A DNA stretch of 64,000 nucleotides from an uncultured Alphaproteobacteria bacterium. GTDB taxonomy: Bacteria; Pseudomonadota; Alphaproteobacteria; RF32; CAG-239. Below the pieces are notes generated by a model that was not told where the DNA came from, searched no databases, and saw nothing but the letters and a program-made list of their open reading frames with translations. The DNA is taken from the NCBI GenBank assembly GCA_934229625.1, contig CAKQDU010000004.1, positions 1 to 64,000 of the forward strand, in the 5' to 3' direction. Of this stretch, positions 1 through 9,402 are shown in pieces. Every line of letters starts with the position of its first letter. The stretch's first letter is position 1. A program made the translations under genes and the position numbers.

Positions 1-36
1 GAGGAAAGAAAGATGAAAAATAAGCTATTCAAAGGT

Positions 37-52
37 CTCTCTCTCTCTCTCT
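37..52 (+). repeat. (CT)8 dinucleotide tract in pilin 5' coding region
   Basis: Eight tandem CT units follow an ATG at position 13 that has a purine-rich GAGGAAAG just upstream. Read from that ATG the frame stops at 61-63. After the tract, the frame of the downstream pilin-like gene is open continuously from the tract to 811. Gain of one unit or loss of two would join both into one 266-codon gene (for +1 unit). This is the classic layout of slipped-strand phase variation; the state seen here is out of frame. The switch itself is inferred. Confidence 0.7.
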
Positions 53-175
53 GCAAATCCTAAACATCTGATTAAAGACGCATTTTTCGCCATTCAGCAT
101 GTTTTTGCAGAGTTCAGCACAAAAAATCACACATTCGGAAATAACAAGTTTAGTAGCAACCCTATAAAGGGTTCT

Positions 176-203
176 GGATTGCTTCGCGTTGCTCGCAATG
201 ACG
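176..203. repeat. REP/RPE-like palindromic repeat inside pilin copy 1
   Basis: Inverted arms ATTGC (178-182) and GCAAT (195-199) around TTCGCGTTGCTC. A closely similar unit sits at the same place in pilin copy 5 (49593-49619). Short elements of this look are dispersed in many alphaproteobacterial genomes, and in Rickettsia palindromic elements sit in frame in genes. Here it encodes LLRVARND just before the prepilin site. Confidence 0.6.
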
Positions 204-811
204 CTTGTTCAGTCGGTCGGTCAATGATAGAAATGCTGGGCGTTCTGGCCATTGTCGGTGTACTGAGCGTGGGCGGCATCGCCGGATATTCCAAAGCGAT
301 GGAAAAGTTTAAAATCAATAAAGCAATGTCTGAATATTCCTTGCTTATTTTCGGAATGCTGGAGCATTTAGACGATTTACGCCCTATTGCCTGCGGTAAT
401 GCCGGCTTTTGCGGATTAGCTTCCTTCTATCAGGCAGCAAATCTGCTTCCGGGAAATTGGACTGTTACCGATGATTCTCATATTTCCGACAGCAATGGCA
501 ATATGATTTTCACTTTTGTGCGAAACAAGGGTATCGGTTTTGATTTATATTTAGGCGCGGCTACAGGCAGTAGCAAATTTCCGCAAAAACTCTGTAAAGA
601 ATTATTTGCAAATTTAGTAAAGCCTCTGCACTCATCGCTTCATCATGCCGGAATATGGGGAACTATTAACGGCGGAAACTATCTCTACGGCGACCATATT
701 TGCAAGACAGACGGTCTAAAATGCCTGCGAGATATAAGCTTGAGTGAAATAAACAATCTATGCGAGTCTTGCGCTGATAATGAATCTTGCTGTATAGGTA
801 TAGAATTTTAA
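179..811 (+). CDS. Pilin-like protein, phase-variable 5' end (copy 1)
   Basis: Prepilin-like secreted protein. A Gly followed by RSMIEMLGVLAIVGVLSVGG gives the prepilin peptidase signature: Gly at -1, Glu at +5 and a hydrophobic helix, with Arg instead of the usual Phe at +1. The globular part ends in the family motif YGDHIC, KCLRDISLSEINNLCESC and a last Cys before IEF. The given start is a TTG chosen only because it is in frame. The likely real start is the ATG at 13, which is out of frame by one CT unit (see repeat). Codons between the tract and 179 contain no stop, supporting translation. A palindromic repeat (176-203) is read through in frame just before the processing site. Function inferred as minor pilin or pilus-like surface protein; no pilus assembly gene is present in the window. 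Confidence 0.72.
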   Translation: MLRVARNDACSVGRSMIEMLGVLAIVGVLSVGGIAGYSKAMEKFKINKAMSEYSLLIFGMLEHLDDLRPIACGNAGFCGLASFYQAANLLPGNWTVTDDSHISDSNGNMIFTFVRNKGIGFDLYLGAATGSSKFPQKLCKELFANLVKPLHSSLHHAGIWGTINGGNYLYGDHICKTDGLKCLRDISLSEINNLCESCADNESCCIGIEF

Positions 812-892
812 TTAACACCCTAAATTTTATGATTTTATTTTTAAAAATAATATGTTAGTGTTCGGAACAATTTAATAAACTGGAGGACTATA

Positions 893-2026
893 ATGAAAAA
901 ATTCAGCTGTATTTTATGTTCAATTGCAGTTTTAACCTGCGCCGCACAAGCAGATGGATTTGATTTCAGCCAATCTGGTTTAGCCGGCATATATTACGGT
1001 ATAATGCAAACCCGCCGCCAAAACAACTATGACAACCTGCCAAACCGTTTGGTTTATCGTCAAGACGGACGTTTTGAAGGAGCTTACACCCTTGACGATA
1101 AAACTCGTTTAGGCGCACACGCAGACTATACTTTGGCTCTCAGACAACACGACAAAGACTACAACGGCGGCGATTGGCGCTTTTATCCCTATGCTTTAGC
1201 CGAAAATCCTGCTTATGGTAAATTTACGGTCGGTTATTCTTATAATGCGGCGCGGCAGCTTCATATGGGCGCGCAAGACATCAGTTGGATTGGCATTCAA
1301 GATGGTAATCTGCCTAATTTTTTAACGGACGTCAACTGGTCTAATGGATTAAAGAAAACTAAATTCGCCACACCTAAATCCACCGCAATTATGGATGACG
1401 GACGCGCTGTAAAGTTTGTTTATTTTACACCGATGTTCGGCAACACTAAATTTGGCTTCAGCTACACGCCGGAAAACGCCAGCCGCCGCGGCATGGTCAG
1501 CCGCTATACCGATTATGAAACAAATGAAGACGGCTACACCGCCGCCATGCAAAATAAATGGTCTGTCGGCTTAGGCGATGTTTATACTTCTGCCGCTTAT
1601 GGCGAATTTAACGGCACAGATAAAGAATGGGCTTTCGGTATACGCTGGATTTTGAACAATTTCAATATTTCAACTTCTTATAAAAAAGCTTATATTGATG
1701 GCAATAAAAACCCTATCACCACAATTTCCGTCAATCCGTATCTGCCGGCATTGTTTGATAATTATCGTGAAGGACAATCTTGGGATTTCAGCGTCGGCTA
1801 CAAATTTTTTGACCGTTTAAAAGTCAACTTTGCTTATTTGCACACAGAAGCAGAAAACACTCGCAACCGCGATGATTTATACGTTCAAACCAACAGCTTT
1901 GAAGTCAATAAATATTTGGAATTATTCTTGATTAACGGCTATATCAATTCCAAAGGCACAGAGCGTCAATCGTCCAATAATAACCGCGGTTACGCTATAA
2001 TAAGCGGTATTGCCTTAAAATATTAA
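893..2026 (+). CDS. Outer-membrane porin-like beta-barrel protein
   Basis: A 377-residue exported protein. Residues 1-20 form a typical signal peptide with cleavage likely after AQA. The rest alternates aromatic and polar residues in amphipathic strands with turn-rich loops (for example GYSYNAARQLHMGAQDISWIG) and ends in GIALKY, compatible with an outer-membrane barrel C-terminal strand. Length fits the 16-strand porin class. A good ribosome binding site (CTGGAGGAC) precedes the ATG. The role inferred is diffusion of small solutes across the outer membrane; the substrate cannot be read. Its 3' neighbour starts one base after the stop, suggesting cotranscription. Confidence 0.75.
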   Translation: MKKFSCILCSIAVLTCAAQADGFDFSQSGLAGIYYGIMQTRRQNNYDNLPNRLVYRQDGRFEGAYTLDDKTRLGAHADYTLALRQHDKDYNGGDWRFYPYALAENPAYGKFTVGYSYNAARQLHMGAQDISWIGIQDGNLPNFLTDVNWSNGLKKTKFATPKSTAIMDDGRAVKFVYFTPMFGNTKFGFSYTPENASRRGMVSRYTDYETNEDGYTAAMQNKWSVGLGDVYTSAAYGEFNGTDKEWAFGIRWILNNFNISTSYKKAYIDGNKNPITTISVNPYLPALFDNYREGQSWDFSVGYKFFDRLKVNFAYLHTEAENTRNRDDLYVQTNSFEVNKYLELFLINGYINSKGTERQSSNNNRGYAIISGIALKY

Positions 2027-2027
2027 G

Positions 2028-2519
2028 ATGTATAAAAAACTGCACAGTTTTGCTCCGATAGCAGATTGCACCACCAGAATTATGGTAATCGGAACCATGC
2101 CCGGTGAAGCCTCGCTGCAAGCCGCAGAATATTATGCTTTTAAGCATAATGCTTTTTGGCCGATTATATTTAAGCTATCCGGCAAAAAAGCGCAAAATTA
2201 CTCCGAAAAAATAAAATTACTGAAACAGCTTCGTATTGGTCTATGGGATAACCTTAAAGTCTGTGAACGCGAAGGAAGTTTGGATAACGATATAAAATGC
2301 GCCGAACCGAATGATTTTGAAAACTTGCTTGCAGATTTTCCTAATATAAAAAAACTGCTGTTCAACGGGCAGAAATCGTTTGCTTTTTTCAAAAAATATC
2401 ACAAACCCTTGCTGAAAAAATACAAATACGCGATTTTACCTTCCACAAGTCCGGCAAACGCCAGACTTTCTCCTGAACAGAAATTTACTCTGTGGCAAAA
2501 AGAACTTAGTGAAATTTAA
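2028..2519 (+). CDS. DNA-deoxyinosine glycosylase, UDG superfamily
   Basis: A 163-residue member of the uracil-DNA glycosylase superfamily, matching the hypoxanthine-DNA (deoxyinosine) glycosylase group (family 6). The N-terminal motif VIGTMPGEASL contains the active-site loop, followed by YYAFKHNAFWPII, where the Asn is the family's catalytic position; the C-terminal LPSTSPANARLSPEQKFTLW is the DNA-contact loop. It removes deaminated adenine (and possibly uracil) from DNA, starting base excision repair. It begins immediately after the porin stop. Its 3' end overlaps the convergent neighbour by 14 bases. Confidence 0.85.
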   Translation: MYKKLHSFAPIADCTTRIMVIGTMPGEASLQAAEYYAFKHNAFWPIIFKLSGKKAQNYSEKIKLLKQLRIGLWDNLKVCEREGSLDNDIKCAEPNDFENLLADFPNIKKLLFNGQKSFAFFKKYHKPLLKKYKYAILPSTSPANARLSPEQKFTLWQKELSEI

Positions 2520-3204
2520 GAGCAATCGTGCAATTATCTTTTTTACAAGAGCAGACAGTCTGCGCTTCCTGTTCGCTTAGAGGGTCACCGGAAATTATAC
2601 CGGAATCTTTTGAATCCAGATGATAGTTATCCGCTTCCGACAATAGCTGCGTTTTTAAGTTAAATACGCCATTATGCTTGCCTCTGGCATCCAAAAAAGA
2701 AACTTCCATTCCGACATAGTTTTTTATAAAAGATTTCCAATCCGTTTGGGCCAAAAGCCGGCATTCGCGGCGTGATAGTCCGGTATAAAGCATAATATAA
2801 GCCGTTGTCCCAGGATAAACCTGTTTATATTTCTCTTGATTATTATACAAATTCATATAAAAACGTTTTTCCAGCACAGTATAAAAAGCCTCATAAAAGA
2901 AAATCCGTCCACCAAAACGATTATACACAATATAGCCGCTTTCATCACTTCCGGACTTGGCGTCAAAAGGCAAAAGATTATTCAAAACAACGCTTTCTGT
3001 ATCAAAATGCTTAAATTTTTCTGTATAAAAATTTTTGATATTATTATTTGTGGTTACAATATCATCGTAAGTTTTATTGATTTTATTGCGAATATAGACT
3101 CCCGTATAGCAAAAATAAACACCGAACACCACCAGCAACACCGGTAGCAAATAGCATAAACGGCGTAAGAACGTACCTATTTTATTATCTTCTGTCTCGG
3201 ACAT
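2506..3204 (-). CDS. PilS-like membrane-anchored pilin-related protein
   Basis: A 232-residue protein with one membrane segment (about residues 15-36) after a charged N-terminus, without a classic prepilin motif. The globular part has NRFGGRI, then LYTGLSRRECRLLAQTDWKSF, which closely parallels NPFGGRI and YQGLPRRACIDLASLDWGDS in the protein at 20263-21099. That pattern resembles the globular domain of type IVb PilS pilins. The C-terminus VCSCKKDNCTIALKF carries a cysteine cluster like those of the pilin-like family here. Function unknown; likely a pilus-related or other periplasmic structure. Confidence is good for coding, modest for the pilin relation. Confidence 0.6.
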   Translation of the reverse strand: MSETEDNKIGTFLRRLCYLLPVLLVVFGVYFCYTGVYIRNKINKTYDDIVTTNNNIKNFYTEKFKHFDTESVVLNNLLPFDAKSGSDESGYIVYNRFGGRIFFYEAFYTVLEKRFYMNLYNNQEKYKQVYPGTTAYIMLYTGLSRRECRLLAQTDWKSFIKNYVGMEVSFLDARGKHNGVFNLKTQLLSEADNYHLDSKDSGIISGDPLSEQEAQTVCSCKKDNCTIALKFH

Positions 3205-3297
3205 TATTTTTCTCTATATAAAAAAATATCTGTTTATAATGGTAGAAAAAAATAAAATATTCTGCAACAAAAAAGTTTGGTTAATCACAATCTATAT

Positions 3298-3957
3298 TTA
3301 GTATCGGCGAATAATTCCGGATAACACGCCCTGAATCTTTACTCGGTCTGACGTATATGTCTGCGGCTGATATTCTTTATTGCACGGCAAAAGATGAATA
3401 ACATTGCCATCCTTTTTCAAAACTTTAAGAGTTGCTTCACAGTTATCTATCAACGCCACCACAATTTTTCCGTTGTCGGCTTGTTCCTGTTTACGGATTA
3501 TAGCGGTATCGCCGTCCAATATTCCGGCTTCCACCATTGAATTTCCCTCAATTGTCAAAGCATAATATTTACCGAGAGAAACCATATCAAACGGCACCGA
3601 CACCGTCTCTGTTTCATCTGCCAAAGCTTCAATCGGCAGACCGGCGGCAATTTTCCCATATAAAGGAATCTGCACAGAACTGTTATGCAAAGCCTGTTCT
3701 CGTTTTTTTTCTTCATCTATAATAGCCTGAGGTTTAAAGCGCGGCAAACGAATAACCTCCAGCGCGCGAGCTTTATGCGGCAGCTTGCGTATAAAATTTC
3801 TTTCTTCCAGCGAGCTTATAAGCGCATGAATCCCAGACTTAGATTTTAAACCGATTGCATCTTTCATCTCGTCAAAAGACGGACATTGACCTGTTTCGCG
3901 GTTGACTTTGTTTATATACATCAAAAGATTATACTGCTTTTCTGTAAGCATGCGCAT
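3298..3957 (-). CDS. lexA: LexA repressor
   Basis: SOS-response repressor and self-cleaving serine protease, 219 residues. The N-terminal winged helix (about 1-65) binds DNA. The cleavage site is Ala105-Gly106 in GKIAAGLP. The catalytic Ser140 lies in EGNSM and Lys178 in EATLKVL, so the autoproteolytic dyad is intact. RecA filaments trigger cleavage and derepress repair genes. A GTTC-N7-GTTC operator lies 15-29 bases before the start, indicating autoregulation. A start two codons later (MLTEKQ) is also possible. Confidence 0.95.
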   Translation of the reverse strand: MRMLTEKQYNLLMYINKVNRETGQCPSFDEMKDAIGLKSKSGIHALISSLEERNFIRKLPHKARALEVIRLPRFKPQAIIDEEKKREQALHNSSVQIPLYGKIAAGLPIEALADETETVSVPFDMVSLGKYYALTIEGNSMVEAGILDGDTAIIRKQEQADNGKIVVALIDNCEATLKVLKKDGNVIHLLPCNKEYQPQTYTSDRVKIQGVLSGIIRRY

Positions 3958-3971
3958 TTCTCCTAAAATTT

Positions 3972-3986
3972 GTTCTATTTTAGTTC
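3972..3986. promoter_or_regulatory. LexA (SOS) box upstream of lexA
   Basis: Direct repeat GTTC-TATTTTA-GTTC, an exact match to the GTTC-N7-GTTC operator known for alphaproteobacterial LexA. Its position just upstream of lexA fits negative autoregulation. Confidence 0.85.
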
Positions 3987-4014
3987 TGTATATTCACAAA
4001 AGTCAAGCGATTTT

Positions 4015-4998
4015 TTAAGCTGATTTCCGCGAAGTCACAAACTGTTCTCCGATTTTCAAAAACTTTTCGGTACGCAGCTGTTTCAGCTTATCGTAGTTCT
4101 GAGCGCAAAGTTCTTTTAAATCTTTTTCCAAAGCTGCGCGCAAATTTTCAAAAGTCTTTGCCGCATCACGGTGCGCTCCGCCCAAAGGTTCTGCCACTAT
4201 TTCATCTATAATTCCCAGCTGTTTCAAATCTTGAGCCGTCAGATGCAAAGCTTCGGTAGCCTCTTTGGTTTTATCTGCCGAACGCCACAATATAGAAGCA
4301 CATCCTTCAGGAGAAATTACCGAATAAATAGAATGCTCCAGCATAATAACCTTATCTGCAACAGCAATCGCTATAGCTCCGCCCGAACCGCCTTCTCCGA
4401 TAACCGTAGCAATAATCGGCGTTTTTATACGCAGACATTTTTCAATCGAGGCGGCAATCGCCTGAGCCTGACCTCTAGCCTCGGCATCCACCCCCGGATA
4501 TGCGCCGGCAGTATCGACAAAAGCTAAAACCGGCAGCTTAAACTTTTCTGCCATATCCATCAAACGCTGCGCCTTGCGATATCCTTCAGGCTTAGCCATT
4601 CCAAAATTATACTTAATTCTGGAATCCAAATCATTGCCTTTTTCCTGTCCTATTATTACAACAGGAATATCGCCGAACTTGCCTATTCCACCGACCATTG
4701 CCGCATCATCGCCAAAACAGCGGTCACCGCACAATAGCGTAAAATCGGTGATTAAGGACTTTATATAATCCAAGCAATGCGGACGATTCGGATGTCTGGC
4801 AATCTGAGCCTTTTGCCATGGCGATAAATTTTTATAAACATTTTCCATATGAGTTTGCAGATGTTTTTCCAAACGTTTAATTTCTTTGGTAATGTCCAAA
4901 TCTTCATCTTTGGCAATCATTTTCAAGTGTTGAATTTTTTCTTCAATATCCACGATTGTTTTTTCAAAATCCAGAATTACTGTTTCATTATCGCTCAT
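4015..4998 (-). CDS. accA: Acetyl-CoA carboxylase carboxyltransferase subunit alpha
   Basis: Alpha subunit of the carboxyltransferase half of acetyl-CoA carboxylase, the first committed step of fatty acid synthesis. It works in an alpha2-beta2 complex with AccD. The 327-residue protein has the expected N-terminal helical region, then RHPNRPHCLDYI, FGDDAAMVGGIG, the GMAKPEGYRKAQRLMDMAEKF segment split by motif FVDTAGAYPG, and IGEGGSGGAIAIAVADKV. I chose the ATG at 4998 (MSDNETVIL) because AAGGA precedes it; an upstream start would add 15 atypical residues. No accD is nearby. Confidence 0.95.
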   Translation of the reverse strand: MSDNETVILDFEKTIVDIEEKIQHLKMIAKDEDLDITKEIKRLEKHLQTHMENVYKNLSPWQKAQIARHPNRPHCLDYIKSLITDFTLLCGDRCFGDDAAMVGGIGKFGDIPVVIIGQEKGNDLDSRIKYNFGMAKPEGYRKAQRLMDMAEKFKLPVLAFVDTAGAYPGVDAEARGQAQAIAASIEKCLRIKTPIIATVIGEGGSGGAIAIAVADKVIMLEHSIYSVISPEGCASILWRSADKTKEATEALHLTAQDLKQLGIIDEIVAEPLGGAHRDAAKTFENLRAALEKDLKELCAQNYDKLKQLRTEKFLKIGEQFVTSRKSA

Positions 4999-5169
4999 GT
5001 TTTTTTCCTTAACGATTAAAATAACTGTGGGGGAGTTTATCACATTTTTTTGAAATGTTTAGTCTTTTTTTTACGTTGTTAATGACTGTTGACTTTTTCA
5101 TAAAAAAGTTTGCTATTAAAATATATGCCGCTATAATTGATAATATCTTGTTTTCAGAGGGTATTAACA

Positions 5170-6546
5170 ATGCTGTTGTTTTGTTTTTTTATTACAGTTT
5201 TTGCTTCAGCCAGCTGGTTGATTTATGCTTTAATGTTTGTCAGTTCAAAATTAGCGGAATCCCGATTGTGGGAGCAAAGTCCCGAACAAATGCTTTTGAT
5301 GCTTTCGGTTGTTTTTCTGCCGATACTGATTATTTGGATGGTGTTTGGCTTTATAAATCAGTTTATCACCAATCGCGGAATGAATATAAAACAAAATGAA
5401 CTTTTAAACCAATTGCAAAAAAATCAAGACTACACCGACCTTGTGGTACGGGTTATGCTGGATGCCGAGCATGAAATTAAAGATGGCTTTGTATTAAACA
5501 AATTTGATTTGTTTGTCTCAGACATGAATGAATCTCTGAGTGAAATTATTCAACGCTGCAACATAGCGTCTTCTGCACAGCTGGAACAACTCTGGCAGCG
5601 TGTTAAACGCGGAGAGCGCTGGGTTCTGGGAAAAGCGATTTTAGATGCCGGCAAAAGCCAAAGCACTTTTAATGCCTGGGTTGCAGAAAAAATAAACCGA
5701 GACAAAGTTTTTCGCGGCACAATGCTTGAATTTTGCTCGCGTTACCAAAACCTGCTGCAGCTCTTAGAAAAACATGACAGAGACAAAATATTTTTAAGAA
5801 TTATAGAAACAGGCGTATTCGGCAAAGTATATTCCATTATTGCTCCGCTGAGCGAAGGAATCAGCGGACTGTCCGCGACCCCTGCCGATAAGGCTCCGCA
5901 ATCCCAAACAACTCACGACTATTCATCGGTTCTGAAAATAGCCACAATGGAAGAGCCTAAAGCCAGCGAAACAATTATCAACATCGACAAAAACGACAAC
6001 GAGGATGAAAACACGGCTATTCCTGCGCCCAAACGCTCTTTATTTTCCCGTCTGAATCCTTTCGGAAATAAAGAAGAATACGAAGAAGACGATGATGAAC
6101 ATGAGCAAGACCCTTTCTTCAGAGCGCTGCATAACAGTTTTCAGAGTGATGACAGCTTAGTGGCAGATAAAGTTTCCAATTCATTTAAGGAAAACACCTT
6201 ATCTTTAGATTCGGTTTCGGAAATAAAAGATGAACCTTCATTATCTTCGCCATCAATGCCTTCCGAAATTGCGCCGTCTCTCAGTTCTGCTGCTGACGAT
6301 TCGACTGAACGCCGGACTCCGACATTCGGAGGCACACGCAGCACGCTTGACAATTTACGCAGCAGCAATAATTCTTTTTCATTTTCAACCGATTTAAACG
6401 CCGCTAAAGAAAACAGCGTGTTTCAAAATAAAACGACTGAAAAACCTTTGACTGCGACTGCGGATACTCCGCAAAAAACCGAAGAAAAAGAAGAAGATTT
6501 GGCATATCCTTTTGGCGGCTGGACCGATGAAGATAATTATCGCTAG
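5170..6546 (+). CDS. Two-TM membrane protein with long acidic cytoplasmic tail
   Basis: Unrecognised 458-residue protein. Two hydrophobic segments occur near residues 1-25 and 40-65, followed by a helical part with repeated Leu/Gln/Glu up to about 200 and then a low-complexity acidic and serine-rich tail (DDDEHEQDP, runs of Ser/Pro). The start at 5170 is preceded by AGAGGG. The 3' end overlaps yejA by 20 bases, so it is probably in one operon with the transporter genes. Conserved-looking motifs (WVLGKAILDAGKSQSTFNAW) suggest a real family, but I cannot name it. Confidence 0.6.
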   Translation: MLLFCFFITVFASASWLIYALMFVSSKLAESRLWEQSPEQMLLMLSVVFLPILIIWMVFGFINQFITNRGMNIKQNELLNQLQKNQDYTDLVVRVMLDAEHEIKDGFVLNKFDLFVSDMNESLSEIIQRCNIASSAQLEQLWQRVKRGERWVLGKAILDAGKSQSTFNAWVAEKINRDKVFRGTMLEFCSRYQNLLQLLEKHDRDKIFLRIIETGVFGKVYSIIAPLSEGISGLSATPADKAPQSQTTHDYSSVLKIATMEEPKASETIINIDKNDNEDENTAIPAPKRSLFSRLNPFGNKEEYEEDDDEHEQDPFFRALHNSFQSDDSLVADKVSNSFKENTLSLDSVSEIKDEPSLSSPSMPSEIAPSLSSAADDSTERRTPTFGGTRSTLDNLRSSNNSFSFSTDLNAAKENSVFQNKTTEKPLTATADTPQKTEEKEEDLAYPFGGWTDEDNYR

Positions 6547-8326
6547 TTTTGCGGCAGCGGCTTATTTGTTTGCTCAATCCGGAGATGCCAGCGCTGTTGT
6601 TTCCGACCGTATAGCCCTGTATGGTGAGTCAAAATACAAAAGCGGATTCAAACATTTTGATTATGTTAATGCCGACGCGCCGCAAGGCGGTAAACTAACC
6701 TTACCGGCCTATGGCACTTTTGACAATTTCAATCCGTATATATTTAAGGGCGTCGCCGCTACTTTTGTAAACTCTCTTTCTTTTGAATCTCTGGGATTTT
6801 CACCGATTGACGACCCTTTTACGGTATATCCGCTGCTAGCTGAAAAATTTGATTTGCCCGACAACAAAGCCTATGTCGGTTTTATATTAAACCCCAACGC
6901 CGAATTTGCTGACGGTTCGCCCGTAACGGCCGATGATGTTGTTTTCAGCTTTAAATCCATAACTGAAAAAGGCTCGCCGATTTATAAAATGTATTATGCC
7001 GATGTAGATAGAGTGGAAAAAATAAATAAAAGAGAAATTAGATTTTATATAAAACCAGACGCGCAAAACAAAGAACTACCTCTGATTTTATCTCAATTCA
7101 GTATTTTTTCGGCAAAAGATTGGCAAAACAAAGACTTTTCCAAACCGAGAGCCGAAGTGCCGTTGGGCAGCGGTCCTTATATAGTATCTGATTTTCAGTT
7201 AAATAAATTCGTCGAGCTAAAGAAAAACACATCATATTGGGGAAAAAAATTGGCGGTACGGCAGGGATATTTTAACTTTGACACCATACGCTATGACTAT
7301 TACCAAGACACAACCGTAACCTTACAAGCGCTATTTTCCGGTGATATTGATGCTCGTAGTGAATACATTGCCAAAATTTGGATGACAGGTTATGATAACA
7401 ATCTTGTAAAGTCAGGAAAAATAAAAAAAGAACAACTGGAACACAATAATCCTGCAACTCTGCAAAATTTTGCCTTTAATTTGCGGCGCGAAAAATTCTC
7501 TGACCTCCGTGTTCGTCAAGCTATTGATTTGGCGTTCAATTTTGAATGGGCAAATGCCAAACTGTTTTACGGACAATATAGACGTATCTTCAGTTATTTT
7601 ACCAACACCGGAATGGAGGCAATCGGCCTGCCAGAAGGTAAAGAAAAAGAAATCTTACTGCAATATAAAGACAAACTGCGTCCGGAAATATTTACTCAAG
7701 CCTATCAACCGACAATTTACACCGATATAAATAATCCGCGTGAAAATCTAAAAAAAGCCGTAGCTTTATTAAAAGAAGCCGGTTACGATTTTATAAACGG
7801 AAAAATGACAAATCTTGCTACGGGAGAACCTTTGCAGTTTGAAATTTTAAGCAACACCGCCAACGGCTCGACCTTCACAAAAGTAATGCTGCCGTTTATA
7901 GAAAATCTGCGCAAAATCGGTATTAAAGCCGTATTCCGTAACTTAGAAGTAAATATTTTCAAAAACCGTCTGGATAATTTTGATTTTGATATAGCTATTA
8001 TTTCATACCCAGTCAGCCAGCTTCCGGGTAACGAACAACGTGAATATTGGGGCAGCGCCTCGGCAGATATTAAAGGCAGCAACAATATTATCGGAATCAA
8101 AAATCCGGTGATTGATGAGCTGATTAAAGGACTGGTGGCCGCTCGGCAAAAAGAAGATTATGTGGCTTATGTAAAAGCTTTGGACAGAGTTTTATTAAAC
8201 GAAAATTATATGATTTTCCAATGGTATTCACCATATGACAGAATTGCCTACAAAGATAAATTCAAACAACCGTCAGCCGACATAAAAATCGGATTTCAGC
8301 CCTATTTATGGTGGATAAAGGAGTGA
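6527..8326 (+). CDS. yejA: YejA-like ABC transporter substrate-binding protein
   Basis: Periplasmic extracellular solute-binding protein of family 5 (DppA/OppA fold), closest in layout to YejA, which delivers peptides to an ABC importer. A signal peptide occupies about residues 1-23 (cleavage near DASA). The motif [25 protein letters not shown] is typical of the YejA branch (first 20 residues [20 protein letters not shown]), as are [11 protein letters not shown] and PLGSGPYIV. About 600 residues, a normal size. The ATG at 6527 overlaps the previous gene; the permease YejB follows two bases after the stop. Confidence 0.88.
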   Translation: MKIIIASFAAAAYLFAQSGDASAVVSDRIALYGESKYKSGFKHFDYVNADAPQGGKLTLPAYGTFDNFNPYIFKGVAATFVNSLSFESLGFSPIDDPFTVYPLLAEKFDLPDNKAYVGFILNPNAEFADGSPVTADDVVFSFKSITEKGSPIYKMYYADVDRVEKINKREIRFYIKPDAQNKELPLILSQFSIFSAKDWQNKDFSKPRAEVPLGSGPYIVSDFQLNKFVELKKNTSYWGKKLAVRQGYFNFDTIRYDYYQDTTVTLQALFSGDIDARSEYIAKIWMTGYDNNLVKSGKIKKEQLEHNNPATLQNFAFNLRREKFSDLRVRQAIDLAFNFEWANAKLFYGQYRRIFSYFTNTGMEAIGLPEGKEKEILLQYKDKLRPEIFTQAYQPTIYTDINNPRENLKKAVALLKEAGYDFINGKMTNLATGEPLQFEILSNTANGSTFTKVMLPFIENLRKIGIKAVFRNLEVNIFKNRLDNFDFDIAIISYPVSQLPGNEQREYWGSASADIKGSNNIIGIKNPVIDELIKGLVAARQKEDYVAYVKALDRVLLNENYMIFQWYSPYDRIAYKDKFKQPSADIKIGFQPYLWWIKE

Positions 8327-8328
8327 TT

Positions 8329-9402
8329 ATGCGTACTTATATTTTGAAAAGACTGCTGCTTATTCCGTTTACTCTTTGGGGTATTATTACCATAAATTTT
8401 GCTATTATTCAGCTTGCTCCCGGCGGACCTGTTGATTATATTTTAGCTCAATATCGCGGCATGAATACCGATTCTAAATCAGCATTCACATCCGGTGGGG
8501 AAACACTTAAAAAGACAGATAATTCTCAATATACCGGCGCGCAAGGTGTTCCCGAAGATTTAATAAAAGATTTGGAAAAACAATTTGGTTTTGACAAACC
8601 GTGGTACATTCGCTACGGCAAAATGCTCAAAGATTATTTATGCTTTGATTTCGGTAAAAGTTATTATCGCGACAAAACAATTATAGAATTGATAAAAGAA
8701 CGCCTGCCGGTTTCGGTTTCACTCGGATTATGGTCCACGCTTATTATTTATTTAATCGCAATACCTTTAGGCATAAAAAAAGCTCGTTATGACGCATCCG
8801 GATTCGATACGGTCACTTCATTTTTAGTCATTGTCGGTTCTGCCATGCCCGTGTTTTTATTAGCCGTCTTTTTTATTGTCTTTTTCGCCGGCGGAATTTA
8901 TTGGCAATGGTTTCCGCTCCGCGGTCTGACTTCTGAAAATTGGGATAACTTTGACTTGTTTCATAAAATCACCGATTATATCTGGCATATTTCACTTCCG
9001 GTTCTGACTATGGTGATTGGCGGATTCGCAAGCTTAACAATGCTTACAAAAAATTCTTTTCTGGATGAAATCAACAAACAATATGTTTTAACGGCCAAAG
9101 CCAAAGGCGCGTCAGAAAACCGTATTTTATACGGTCATATTTTTCGTAACGCAATGTTGATTATCATAGCCGGTTTTCCGGCGCTTTTAATTAAAATGCT
9201 TTTTACAGGCTCGCTTTTGATTGAAGTCATTTTTTCTTTAAACGGCTTGGGTTTGCTTGGCTATGAAGCCATAACAACCCGTGATTATCCTGTAGTTTTT
9301 GGAACATTATATATTTTCGGATTGCTTGGTTTGGTGCTTAAATTAGTCAGCGACTTAACTTATTCTCTGGTAGACCCTCGTATAAATTTTGATAAAAACT
9401 AA
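8329..9402 (+). CDS. yejB: YejB-like ABC transporter permease
   Basis: Inner-membrane permease of the peptide/oligopeptide ABC importer class. The N-terminus [20 protein letters not shown] and the following PGGPVDYIL are family hallmarks. About six membrane helices follow, and the EAA loop is visible as [20 protein letters not shown]. 357 residues, normal length. It pairs with yejA upstream. The usual yejE permease and yejF ATPase genes are absent: the next gene converges and overlaps by four bases. The partners must be elsewhere or be lost. Confidence 0.9.
   Translation: MRTYILKRLLLIPFTLWGIITINFAIIQLAPGGPVDYILAQYRGMNTDSKSAFTSGGETLKKTDNSQYTGAQGVPEDLIKDLEKQFGFDKPWYIRYGKMLKDYLCFDFGKSYYRDKTIIELIKERLPVSVSLGLWSTLIIYLIAIPLGIKKARYDASGFDTVTSFLVIVGSAMPVFLLAVFFIVFFAGGIYWQWFPLRGLTSENWDNFDLFHKITDYIWHISLPVLTMVIGGFASLTMLTKNSFLDEINKQYVLTAKAKGASENRILYGHIFRNAMLIIIAGFPALLIKMLFTGSLLIEVIFSLNGLGLLGYEAITTRDYPVVFGTLYIFGLLGLVLKLVSDLTYSLVDPRINFDKN

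Noticed and set aside
179..811. Diversity-generating retroelement acting on pilin genes
   Set aside because: No reverse transcriptase gene and no adenine-biased template/variable repeat pair seen; variation is spread over the middle of the proteins.
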